A stretch of DNA of 18,814 nt from Betaproteobacteria bacterium (GTDB lineage: Bacteria; Pseudomonadota; Gammaproteobacteria; Burkholderiales; Casimicrobiaceae). This document shows, one piece after another, positions 1-7,741 of the stretch (positions within the stretch are counted from its first letter, which is position 1; each line of letters opens with the position of its first letter). The DNA lies in assembly GCA_016704895.1 (NCBI GenBank), contig JADIZG010000039.1, forward strand, positions 1 to 18,814, written 5' to 3'. The notes beneath the pieces are model-generated. The model saw nothing but the letters and a program-made list of their open reading frames with translations. It searched no databases and was not told where the DNA came from. The position numbers were made by a program, and so were the translations under genes.

Positions 1-298
1 GTAGTTCTCGACGAACACGTCGGCGGCGTCGGTGAGCCCGGTGCATCATCTCGAGGCCGCGCGGGTCGCCGAGGTTGATGCAGGGGCCCTTCTTGCCCAT
101 GTTCTGCTGCAGGAAATACCCGCTCTGGCCGTCGATGAAGTACGCGTGCTGGCGTCCGGCGTCGCCGGTCGTGGGACGCTCGACCTTGATCACGTCCGCA
201 CCGAGCGCCGCGAGGCAGCGCGACAGGTACGGGCCCGCGAGGAAGTGGCTGTAATCGACGACGCGGAAGCCGGCGAGCGGCAGCGGTTGGCGGTTCAT
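1..298 (-). CDS. CaiB/BaiF family CoA-transferase, N-terminal fragment, frameshifted
   Basis: Type III (CaiB/BaiF) CoA-transferases move CoA between acyl-CoA thioesters and free carboxylic acids in the cytoplasm. The N-terminus shows the family opening: LAGFRVVDYSHFLAGPYLSR, then LAALGADVIKVERP and GDAGRQ, and later an ADVFVENY segment. That last segment is reached only by moving one frame at the CCC run at 37-39, so there is one extra base near 37-40. The ATG at 296-298 is placed exactly before the conserved start, although no clear Shine-Dalgarno is visible. The gene leaves the window at the left edge, so the catalytic Asp region is not seen. It lies 61 bases downstream of the reductase gene on the same strand, consistent with an operon for catabolism of an organic acid. 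The substrate cannot be told. The family call is firm. Confidence 0.85.
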   Translation of the reverse strand, partial: MNRQPLPLAGFRVVDYSHFLAGPYLSRCLAALGADVIKVERPTTGDAGRQHAYFIDGQSGYFLQQNMGKKGPCINLGDPRGLEMMHRAHRRRRRVRREL

Positions 299-359
299 GG
301 CGGAAAGGGTCCGGGTTGGCGGCGCGGAAAGCGGATCGGTCGATTGCGCGGGATCGCGG

Positions 360-1300
360 TCATCGGGAGGGCGGCAGGGTCGCGAGCCCGTGCTCGATGC
401 CCCGGATGCAGGCGACGAGCGTGTCGTTCACCGGCGTGGGGACGCCGAGCCGGCGTCCCTCGCGCGCGACCGCGCCGTTGATGAAGTCGATCTCGGTGAC
501 GGAGCCGCGCTCGAGGCTCTGCAGGATCGACGCCTTGAAGTCGAACGGCAGCCTTCCCGGCGCGAAGCCACGGCTCGCGCGGATCGGTGTACGAGAGGGC
601 GATGCCGCCGGCGCGCGCGACGGCCATCGCCTCGGTCACCGCCGCGACCGCCGCCGCCTCGACCTCGGGCACCGCGTAGAGCCTGCCGTAGGGCAGTCGT
701 GTGATGCCCGAGAGTGCGCCGGTCGCGACGTTCACCAGCAGCTTGTCCCAGATCGTGCCCATGACGTTGCCGCTGACCGTCGTCGCGAGGCCGGCCCGAT
801 TGAATTCGTCCGCGATCGCGCGCACACGGTCGGTGATCCGGCCGTCGAGCTCGCCGATGATCGTTTCCTTGCCGCGCGTTCCTGCGAGAACGATCCCGGG
901 GGCGAGGATCTGGCCGCCGACGTAGGTCCTGCCGGCGAGCAGCCGCTGCCTGCCGACGACCTCGCCCAGCACCTCCTCGTGGCCGAGCCCGTTCTGCAGC
1001 GACATCACGACCGTGTCTCGGCCGATCAGCGGGCCTCGCAGCCTCGATCGCCTTGCGCGTGTCGAACGACTTGACCAGGACGATCACGAGGTCGACGGGC
1101 GCGAGGCCGGCGCAGTCGACCGCGGCGGCGACCCTGACGGAGCGCTCGCCGTCGTCGGTTCGGACCGTGAGGCCGTTCGCGTTGATCGCGTCGACGTGCG
1201 CGCGATTGCGGTTGACGAGCCACACGTCCGATCCGGCCTCGGCGAGCGCCGCCCCCATCGCGCTGCCCAGCGAGCCCGCGCCCAGCACGCAGATCTTCAA
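360..1300 (-). CDS. ketopantoate reductase-like (2-dehydropantoate 2-reductase family) protein, two frameshifts
   Basis: NADPH-dependent reductase of the PanE/ApbA family, which reduces 2-dehydropantoate or related 2-oxo acids. The N-terminus has the Rossmann motif G7-A-G9-S-L-G12. The middle frame carries SLQNGLG and WDKLLVN (catalytic Lys), and the third frame carries FKASILQ, TEIDFING (catalytic Glu) and GVPTPVNDTL. Joining them needs one extra base near 1030-1037 (GGGCC) and another near 549-585, giving about 312 residues, normal for the family. The start is TTG at 1298-1300, chosen because GGAGG sits 7 bases upstream and MKICVLGAG follows directly. Its position in front of a CoA-transferase suggests a catabolic paralogue rather than the pantothenate enzyme (inference). 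Whether the frameshifts are real or sequence errors is open; the continuing conservation after each one favours error. Confidence 0.85.
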
Positions 1301-1505
1301 CGCTACTCCTCCTTGCGTTCGTGGCGCTGGCCGGACGGCGCGGCGCCGCGGGCGGCCGGCGCCCGCAGCCCGTATTGTCCATGCATCGGCGCAGGGGTGC
1401 GCGATCCGGCCGCCTCGCCGCTCCTGCGGGGGTTGAGGCGGCAATCGTGCGGCGCGCACGGGTATGCTTCGACTTTCGTCCCGTCCCGACCGACCCAGAC
1501 ACGCC

Positions 1506-2919
1506 ATGCCCGCGAAGAAGCCCAACCTGCTCGTGATCCTGATCGACGACCTGCGCTACGACGAGTTCGGCGCGGGCGGCCATCCGTACATGAAGACGCC
1601 CAACGTCGACCGGCTCGCGAGCGAGGGCGCGCTGTTCGAGCGCGCGTTCCACCCGACGCCGATCTGCTCGCCCAACCGCGCCGTCGATCGTCAGCGGCCA
1701 GTACGCGAGCCGCCACGGGATCATCGACAACGTCGCCCGCGATGCGATGAGCCATCGGCTGCCGAACTACCACCTCGACCTGCAGCGACTGGGCTACGAG
1801 ACCGCGCACATCGGCAAGTGGCACATGGGCAACGACGGCATGCCGCGGCCCGGCTACGACTACTGGGTGAGCTACGACGGCCACGGCAAGCTCATGGACC
1901 CGACGCTTAACCACGACGGGCTCCACGTCCAGCACAAGGGCTACGTCACCGACATCATGAACCGGCTCGCGGTCGAGTTCCTCGAGCGCAAGCGGGACAA
2001 GCCGTTCTCGCTGTTCTTCGCGCACAAGGCCGTCCACCCGGACGCGGAGCAGGCGGCCGACGGCACGCTGCGCATCTCGGCGCAGGGCGGCTACGTCGTC
2101 GCCGACCGGCACAAGCATCTCTACCGCGACGACGTGTTCCCGCGGACGCCGAACATGATGACGCCCGACGAGGTCGTCCGGCACAAGCCCGCCTGGGCCG
2201 AATGCTTCGCGATGAAGACCGGCGAGACCGCACGCAAGATCCTCGACGCGCTCAAGTCGGGGTCGCAGGAGGAAATCCGGGCGCGCGCGCAGATGATGGC
2301 GGCGGTCGACGAGGGCCTGGGCGCGATCTTCGAGGTGCTCGAGCGGCAGGGCGAGCTCGACAACACGTTCGTCGTGTTCGCCAGCGACAACGGCTTCTTC
2401 TTCGGCGAGCACGCGCTCGGGCCCGAGCGGCGCTTCGCGTACGAGGAGGGGATCCGCTCGCCGTTCCTCGTGCGCTATCCGCGGCGCGTGAAAGCGGGGA
2501 CGCGCGTCACCGACCTCGTGATCTGCCAGGACATCGCGCCGACGATGATCGAGCTCGCGGGCGGGAAGCCGGGGCCGCAGATCCAGGGCCGGTCGCTGCT
2601 GCCGCTCTTCGCGCGCGGCTCGAAGCCCGCGCGCAACGGCAGCCGCGCCGGCTGGCGCAAGTCGTTGCTGGTCGAATACTGGGCCGAGAATGCGCTCCCC
2701 TGGCTCATCGGGATGACCTACAAGGCGGTCCGCACCGACCGCTACAAGTACGTCCACTGGGTCAATCGCGGCCAGGCGGGCGAGCTCGACGAGCTCTACG
2801 ACCTCGACGCCGACCCCTGCGAGCTCAGGAACCTCAACCGCAGCCGCGCCGCCGCGCCGGTGCGCGAGCGGATGCGGCGCGAGCTGCGCAAGCTGATCGC
2901 GGACGCCGCGGGGCTTTGA
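1506..2919 (+). CDS. sulfatase (alkaline phosphatase superfamily, Cys type), one frameshift
   Basis: Hydrolyses a sulfate ester after conversion of an active-site Cys to formylglycine. Metal ligands appear at the N-terminus (D14-D15 in LIDDLRYDEFG). The formylglycine motif is C54-S-P-N-R58 (codon at 1665-1667). GYETAHIGKWHMG, ASDNGFFFGEHALG (second metal pair) and EEGIRSPFLVRYP follow in family order, and a C-terminal YDLDADPCELRNL is typical of arylsulfatases. One extra base near 1680-1684 splits the gene; after repair it encodes about 470 residues. No signal peptide is seen, so it is predicted to be cytoplasmic. The start ATG lacks a Shine-Dalgarno but precedes the conserved KKPNLLVILIDDL. 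The gene is divergent from the reductase gene across 205 bases in which I see no further gene. Substrate unknown. Confidence 0.88.
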
Positions 2920-2931
2920 TCGCTGGTCCTG

Positions 2932-2971
2932 CCCTCTTCCCCGCGCGGGAGAGGGCCGGGTGAGGGGCCCC
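2932..2971. terminator. hairpin repeat element between convergent genes (likely bidirectional terminator)
   Basis: CCCTCT-T-CCC pairs with GGGAGAGGG (2932-2955) around a CGCG core, followed by CCGGGTGAGGGG. This is the CCCTCTCCC...GGGAGAGGG...GTGAGGGG type of dispersed intergenic palindrome common in GC-rich proteobacteria. It fills nearly the whole gap between the ends of the sulfatase and Bug-receptor genes, the expected place for a terminator acting on both strands. No T-tract is present, so the terminator function is inferred from position and stem strength. Confidence 0.6.
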
Positions 2972-2972
2972 G

Positions 2973-3965
2973 TCAGTTCGCCGTCGCGCCCGCCGCCTTG
3001 ACGATCGGCACCCACTTCGCGAGGTCGTCGACGATGAGCTTGCCGAAGGTCGCCGGCGCCATCGGCGGCGCGAGGTCGAAGCCCTGCGGTCCGAGCTTGT
3101 CCTTCGCTTCCTGCGACGCGAAGATCCGGTTGAGCTCGGCGTTGAGCTTCGCGACGACGTCGGGCGGCGTGCCCGCGGGCGCGACGAAGCCGAACCAGGT
3201 GTTGACCTCGTAGCCCTTGATGCCCTGCTCGTCGAGCGTGGGCACGTCGGGCAGGAGCGGCGAGCGCTTGAGGCTGGTGACGCCGAGCGGCCTCGCCAGG
3301 CCTCCCTTGATCTGCGAGATCACCGTCGGCGTGTTGAAGAAGCCCATCGCGACCTCGCCCGCCATCACCGCCTGCACGCCCTGCGGCGCGCCCTTGTAGG
3401 GCACGTGCACGAGCTTCGTGTCGGTCACCTGGCCGAACAGCACGCCGGACAGGTGGTGGCTCGTTCCCGCGCCCCCGGAGGAGAACGTGAGCTCGCCGGG
3501 CTTCGCCTTCGCCGCCGCGACGATGTCCAGCGGCTTCGTCGCCGTGCTCTTCGGCGGGACGATCATCACGTTCGACACGCCGCCGACGAACGAGACCGGC
3601 GCGAAGTCCTTGACCGAGTCGTAGCCGGGCTTCGCGTAGATCGCCTGGTTGAACACCAGCGTGCCCTGCGACGCGAACGCGATCGTGTAGCCGTCGGGCG
3701 CCGAGCGCGCGAGCTCGGCCATCGCGATCGTGCCGCCCGCGCCCGGCTTGTTCTCGACGACGACCGGCTGGCCGATCGCCTTGCCGAGCTCCAGCCCGGC
3801 GAAGCGCGAGACGATGTCGGCCGTGCTGCCCGCGGCGAGCGGGACGAGGAGCTTGATCGGCTTCGTCGGATAGCCCTGCGCGGCGGCGGTGCCGGCGGCG
3901 AGCGCAAGGAGGACGCCGATCGCGGCGCGGATCGCCCGGCGGCGTTCGGTGGCGTGGCAGGTCAT
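2973..3965 (-). CDS. Bug/TctC-family periplasmic tricarboxylate-type solute-binding protein
   Basis: Periplasmic receptor of the tripartite tricarboxylate transporter type (Bug family), which binds small carboxylates. About 330 residues, standard length. An Arg-rich start (ERRRAIRAA) and hydrophobic stretch ending AAGTAAAQG form a signal peptide. The mature part begins YPTKPIKLLVPLAAGSTADI, then shows VVVENKPGAGG, DGYTIAFA, VPYKGAPQGVQAVMAGEV and LPDVPTLDEQG, all family landmarks. The ATG at 3963-3965 is preferred over an upstream in-frame ATG at 4013 because GAAGGAG lies 7 bases before it and the signal peptide then starts correctly. No membrane subunits TctA/TctB are adjacent, so it is an orphan receptor, as is usual for the large Bug families of Burkholderiales. 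The ligand cannot be predicted. The frame is intact. Confidence 0.93.
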   Translation of the reverse strand: MTCHATERRRAIRAAIGVLLALAAGTAAAQGYPTKPIKLLVPLAAGSTADIVSRFAGLELGKAIGQPVVVENKPGAGGTIAMAELARSAPDGYTIAFASQGTLVFNQAIYAKPGYDSVKDFAPVSFVGGVSNVMIVPPKSTATKPLDIVAAAKAKPGELTFSSGGAGTSHHLSGVLFGQVTDTKLVHVPYKGAPQGVQAVMAGEVAMGFFNTPTVISQIKGGLARPLGVTSLKRSPLLPDVPTLDEQGIKGYEVNTWFGFVAPAGTPPDVVAKLNAELNRIFASQEAKDKLGPQGFDLAPPMAPATFGKLIVDDLAKWVPIVKAAGATAN

Positions 3966-3973
3966 GCGGCAGC

Positions 3974-3987
3974 TCCTTCGTGAAGGA
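3974..3987 (-). promoter_or_regulatory. small hairpin containing the Shine-Dalgarno of the Bug receptor gene
   Basis: On the minus strand TCCTTC-AC-GAAGGA forms a 6-bp inverted repeat with a 2-base centre. Its right arm GAAGGA is the Shine-Dalgarno of the receptor gene that starts at 3965. Folding would hide the ribosome site, but a 2-base loop is too tight, so the real stem would be shorter. Regulatory meaning is inference. Confidence 0.3.
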
Positions 3988-4006
3988 TCGCGGACGATGA
4001 TACCGG

Positions 4007-4022
4007 CGTCCACCGGTGGACG
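4007..4022. promoter_or_regulatory. perfect 16-bp palindrome upstream of the Bug receptor gene (candidate operator)
   Basis: CGTCCACCGGTGGACG is a perfect 16-base palindrome starting 42 bases upstream of the receptor ATG. It lies where a LysR-, GntR- or TetR-type regulator could bind near the promoter of a substrate-induced receptor gene. No regulator gene is present in the window, so the binding protein is unknown. Confidence 0.4.
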
Positions 4023-4173
4023 GAAGGCGCGCGGAGCGGTGAGTCGGGGCGGAACGGCGATCTTCCCTCAGGGCGCCGCCGGGCGTGCGGGTGGGCACGG
4101 GGATCCGGGGCGAGCTGCGCATCCTGGCGATGACGCATAATCCACGAGCCTTTTCCCGAACGCGGGGTCGCGC

Positions 4174-4524
4174 ATGGCGTACATGACGGTGATGCTGGTG
4201 GTCCTGCTCGGCGTGGCCGTGTGGCTGTATTTCCACACCAATCCGCCCGGCGTGCCGACGCGCCCGCTCGCGATCTGCAACGCCCTCGTGTTCCTCGTCG
4301 CGGTGCCGGCCGGCATCGCCGTCGGGAGCGTCCTCTACGCCGGCGCAGTCGCCGCCAAGGGCGACCAGACGGCCCTGCCGATCTACCTGTCGATCATGGC
4401 GGGCGGCACCGTGTTCCTGATCGCGATGATGTTGGGCGGCATGGTGCGAAGCTTTTTCGTGTTTCCGCCGGAGAAGCGCGCCGGGTCCGGGCAGGTCCCG
4501 CCGTACCGCACGCCGTACGGCTGA
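4174..4524 (+). CDS. small integral membrane protein of unknown function
   Basis: A 116-residue protein that I do not recognise. It has three hydrophobic segments, roughly residues 3-20, 33-56 and 70-90, joined by short polar loops, and a charged C-terminal tail (FPPEKRAGSGQVPPYRTPYG) probably in the cytoplasm. No metal-binding cluster, catalytic motif or lipobox is visible. The ATG at 4174 fits the start of the first helix; an alternative ATG at 4183 in the same frame would shorten it by three residues. A possible -10 box, CATAAT at 4136-4141, lies 32 bases upstream; no good Shine-Dalgarno is seen. It ends 8 bases from the stop of the convergent ferredoxin/cyclase gene, with no terminator between them. 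Codon use and GC content match the neighbours. The coding call is supported by an intact frame and clean membrane topology. Confidence 0.72.
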   Translation: MAYMTVMLVVLLGVAVWLYFHTNPPGVPTRPLAICNALVFLVAVPAGIAVGSVLYAGAVAAKGDQTALPIYLSIMAGGTVFLIAMMLGGMVRSFFVFPPEKRAGSGQVPPYRTPYG

Positions 4525-4532
4525 TCGCGGCG

Positions 4533-6195
4533 TCAGGCGCGAAGGGGCTCGACGCGCCCGTCGTCCGGAACGGCGTCGGCGATCCAGACGGCGAGGTCGG
4601 CGCCACCCAGGGCCAGCACTCGCGCCGGGCCGGCCGCCGGCGCCACCGCTCCGGCCTCGTCCAGCGCCGACGCGCTGATCGCAAAGCGGCGGCCCGCGCT
4701 CCGCGCGGCTTCCGGCAGGAGCCTCGCGGCGTCGACCGCTCGCCCGACGACGGCGCGCGACCGCCGCCCGCGGAAGTCGATTGCGCCCTGCACCACGACA
4801 CCCGAGTGCACGCCGACGTGCACCAGCGGCTCGACCCCGCATTCGCGTGCGAGCCCCGCGGCGAGCAAGGCGATGCGACGGTCGATGCCGCGCGCTGCGG
4901 CGAGCGCGCGTGCCGCCCCGGCGCCGGGGCCGTCGTCGGTCGCGAACACCGCGAGCACGCCTTCGCCCGTGAACTCGACGACCTCGCCGCCGGCCTCCAG
5001 CACCGCCTCGCCGATCGCCTCGGCCATCCGGTTCATCGCGAACAGCATGTCGTGAGGGAGGCTCCGGCGGCCCGTCGCCACGTGTTCCACCACGGACGCG
5101 GCCAGGATCGCGACGCGGCGCTCGACCGCGACCTCGCGGTCGCCCGGCGGATCGTCGAGCGTGACCAGCGGCACGAGGCTCACCGAGTCGACCGGGCGCA
5201 AGCGGCACGCCAGCCGCACGTCGGCCGGCGCTCCGACGCGCTCGAGCGTGCGCGCCTCGTCGTCCCCCGGCGGCTCGCAGGCGGCGAGTCCCGCGGTCAC
5301 TCGCACGCGGCAGGTCGAGCATCGCGCACGGCCTCCGCACACCGACGTGTGCGGAATGCCGTGGCTGCGGCTGGCCTCGAGCACGGTCCAGCCGCGCGGC
5401 ACCGACACGCTCCGTCCCGGATAGCCGATCGTGACGACCCGGTCGAAACGCCGCTCGACCGCGGCGCGGACCTCGCGCGCGACGAAGACGAGGCGACGAG
5501 CCCGGAGCCAGACCGGCGAGCAGGCCGTCGCGCAGCCGCGCGAGCGAAGTGCGCACGTCGGCGCCGGCGACTTCGGCGTGGATCCCCACCCAACCCGGGT
5601 CGGCCGCGAGCCGGCCGATCTCACGGCCCATCACGACGAAGCCGAGCCCCGCGAGCACCGGCACCAGCAGGGCCGCCGCGAAGAGCGGCAGCTTCAGGCG
5701 CATCACGGCCTCGTGCCGCTTGAACGCGAACCAGACGCCGAGGCACCCGTGGAGCCAGCCCGGCACCAGCATCGCGAGCTGGCGCCCCTCGCCGTCGGAC
5801 ACCCACAGGCCGTAGAGGATTCGCTCGTAGACCGGCGACAGGCCGTGCGCCTCGAACGCCCAGCGCGTGGCGACGACGTGGCCGATCAGCAGGATCGGCG
5901 TGCCGAGCCCCAGCAGGATGCGGACGAAGTCGAGCGGAGGCATCCGAAGCGTCCGTCGCTCGTAGATCGCGACCAGCGCGAGGCCGACGTGCACGGCCGC
6001 CGCGCCGTAGAGCAGCAACGTTCCCGGCACGCTGTGCCAGACACGCACGGCGGCGGCGAGCCCGGCCTCGGCCGCCGGGATCGACCAGAGGCCGACCGCG
6101 TGGTTGACGAGATGGGCCGCAATGTACGTGAACATGACGAGCCCCGAGGCGAGCCTCAGGTCGCGGCGCGTCACGCGGACGGGTCCGATGCGCAT
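4533..6195 (-). CDS. membrane protein with SdhC/CyaC-like anchor, 2Fe-2S ferredoxin and degenerate class III cyclase domain; one frameshift
   Basis: Domain order in about 553 residues. (1) A membrane anchor, residues 15-190, with five to six hydrophobic segments and buried His at about 28, 32, 69, 106 and 149, including AAHLVNHAVG; this resembles the diheme-b anchors of succinate dehydrogenase and of redox-regulated cyclases such as Sinorhizobium CyaC. (2) A 2Fe-2S ferredoxin domain with cluster Cys at about 286, 292, 295 and 330 (SVCGGRARCSTCRV, C-x5-C-x2-C). (3) A class III nucleotide cyclase fold from about 360, with GGEVVEFTGEGVLAVF, HVGVHSGVVVQG and VVGRAVDAARLL. The catalytic signature is altered: the first metal Asp is Ser (ILAASVV, about 367), the second is Glu (411) and the Asn of VNxAAR is Asp. 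One extra base near 5499-5506 separates anchor from ferredoxin. The start ATG at 6193-6195 has GATAAT 7 bases upstream, suggesting a nearly leaderless mRNA. Confidence 0.85.
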
Positions 6196-6223
6196 CGGCG
6201 CATTATCGCGCGGCGCGACCCCT

Positions 6224-6239
6224 GGCGCTCCGGAGCGCC
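6224..6239. promoter_or_regulatory. perfect 16-bp palindrome in divergent promoter region
   Basis: GGCGCTCCGGAGCGCC is a perfect palindrome midway between the divergent starts of the ferredoxin/cyclase gene (6195) and guanine deaminase (6272). Minus-strand GATAAT (6202-6207) and plus-strand TATCCT (6250-6255) flank it as possible -10 boxes, which puts the palindrome over or near both -35 positions. This is a good place for a shared operator, but GC-rich palindromes also arise by chance. Confidence 0.35.
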
Positions 6240-6271
6240 GGGTCTCCGGTATCCTCGCGTCGCGAGCCCCG

Positions 6272-7631
6272 ATGACTTCCACCGACCCGACCGTTCCCGT
6301 CGTCGCGCTGCGCGGCGCGATGCTCTCCTGGACCGGCGACCCGTTCGCGGTCGGTGCAAAGCGCGCGCGCCGATACGACGCCGACGCGATCGTCGCGATG
6401 GCGGGCGGGCGCATCCTGCACGCGGGCCCGGCCGCGACCGTGATGCGCGCGCTGCCGCGCGGCACGACGGTCGAGCGCCTGCCGCGCGACGCGCTGATGA
6501 TGCCCGGCTTCGTCGATTGCCACGTGCACTATCCGCAGCTGCCGGTGATCGGAAGCTGCGGCACGCAGCTCCTCGACTGGCTGACGCGCTACACGTTTCC
6601 CGCCGAGGCGGCGTTCGCCGACGGCCGCGTCGCCCGACGCGTCGCGCGCGACTACCTCGACGAGAACCTGCGGCAGGGCATCACGACGGCGGCGGTGTTC
6701 TGCACCGTGCACCCGGGGTCGGTCGACGCGCTGATGCGCGAGGCGGCGACGCGGTCGATGCGGTTGATCGCCGGCAAGGTGCTGATGGACCGCAACGCGC
6801 CGCGCGCGCTGCGCGACACGGCGACGCGCGGCTACGACGAGTCGAAGGCGCTGATCGCGCGCTGGCACGGCCGCGGGCGGCTCGGCTACGCGATCACGCC
6901 GCGCTTCGCGGTCACGTCGTCGCCCGCGCAGCTCGAGGCCGCCGGCGCGCTGTGGCGCGAGCACCCGGACTGCTGGGTGCAGTCGCACGTGTCGGAGAAC
7001 GCCGGTGAGATCGCGTGGGTGAGGAAGCTCTTCCCCTCGCGCTCGCGACTACGTGGACGTCTACGCGCGCTTCGGGCTCACCGGGCGGCGCGCGATCTAC
7101 GGGCACGGCATCCACCTCTCGGAGCGCGAGTGGCGAGCGATCGCGTCGTCGGGCACCGCGATCGCCCACTGCCCGACGTCCAACCTGTTCCTCGGCAGCG
7201 GGCTCTTCCGCTGGGATCGCGCGAAGAAGGCCGGGCGGCCGGTCGAGGTCGGCCTCGCGACCGACGTCGGCGGCGGCACGACGCTCTCGTTCCTGCGCAC
7301 GATGGGCGAGGCCTACAAGGTCGCGCAACTGGCGGGCACGTCGATGCCCGCCGCGCACGCGTTCTGGCTCGCGACGCAGGGCGGCGCGCGGGCGCTCGAC
7401 CTCGAGGGCAGGGTCGGCAACCTCGCGCCCGGCTGCGAGGCGGACCTCGTCGTGCTCGACCTCGCGTCGACGCCGCTCGTCGCGCAGCGCATGCGCCACG
7501 CGAACGACGTCGACGAGGCGCTGTTCGTGCAGATGACGCTCGGCGACGACCGGGCGATTCGCCAGACCTGGATCGCAGGGCGCAAGGCCTGGGATCGCGA
7601 CGAGGCGGGCAAGGCAGTCCGGCGGCGGTAA
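6272..7631 (+). CDS. guaD: guanine deaminase (amidohydrolase family), one frameshift
   Basis: Deaminates guanine to xanthine and ammonia in the cytoplasm, a step of purine salvage and catabolism. The metal site is complete: PGFVDCH84-V-H86 followed by YPQLPVIGSCG and LLDWLTRYTFPAE, both strongly GuaD-like; then CTVHPGSVDAL, QSHVSEN, GHGIHLSE, HCPTSNLFLGSG and ATDVGGGTTLS, giving the later His and Asp ligands. One extra base near 7043-7047 interrupts the frame just before DYVDVYARFGL; repaired length is about 452 residues, normal for GuaD. The ATG at 6272 is chosen because the leader MTSTDPTVPVVALRGAML enters the family's N-terminal beta-barrel; no Shine-Dalgarno is seen. No xanthine dehydrogenase or purine permease genes are in the window. 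Function is secure; whether this copy is expressed intact depends on the frameshift. Confidence 0.92.
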
Positions 7632-7636
7632 CTTCC

Positions 7637-7667
7637 TGTCACAAATCCTCGCGAATCTTCGGTAGAC
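7637..7667 (+). promoter_or_regulatory. possible ECF-sigma promoter upstream of the repeat protein
   Basis: TGTCACA at 7637-7643 matches the -35 element known for ECF41/SigJ-type sigma factors. A weak CGGTAGAC lies at 7660-7667, where a CGTC-like -10 would be expected after a 16-base spacer. The fit to the -10 is poor. It lies 99 bases upstream of the start of the repeat-protein gene. Low-confidence prediction. Confidence 0.25.
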
Positions 7668-7741
7668 GAGGTGCCGCCGCCGGGCGTTGAATGCACATGC
7701 CCGGCCCGGGAGGGGCGGAGCGCCCGGAACGGAGGAGTGCC

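Noticed and set aside
3966..4013. Longer N-terminus for the Bug receptor (ATG at 4013)
   Set aside because: The internal ATG at 3965 has a Shine-Dalgarno at the right distance and gives a proper signal peptide.
1303..6465. Very long minus-strand open frame (1720 codons)
   Set aside because: It runs antisense or out of frame through the sulfatase, Bug receptor and membrane protein genes and only matches a real protein in the cyclase anchor part; stop codons are rare in this GC-rich sequence.
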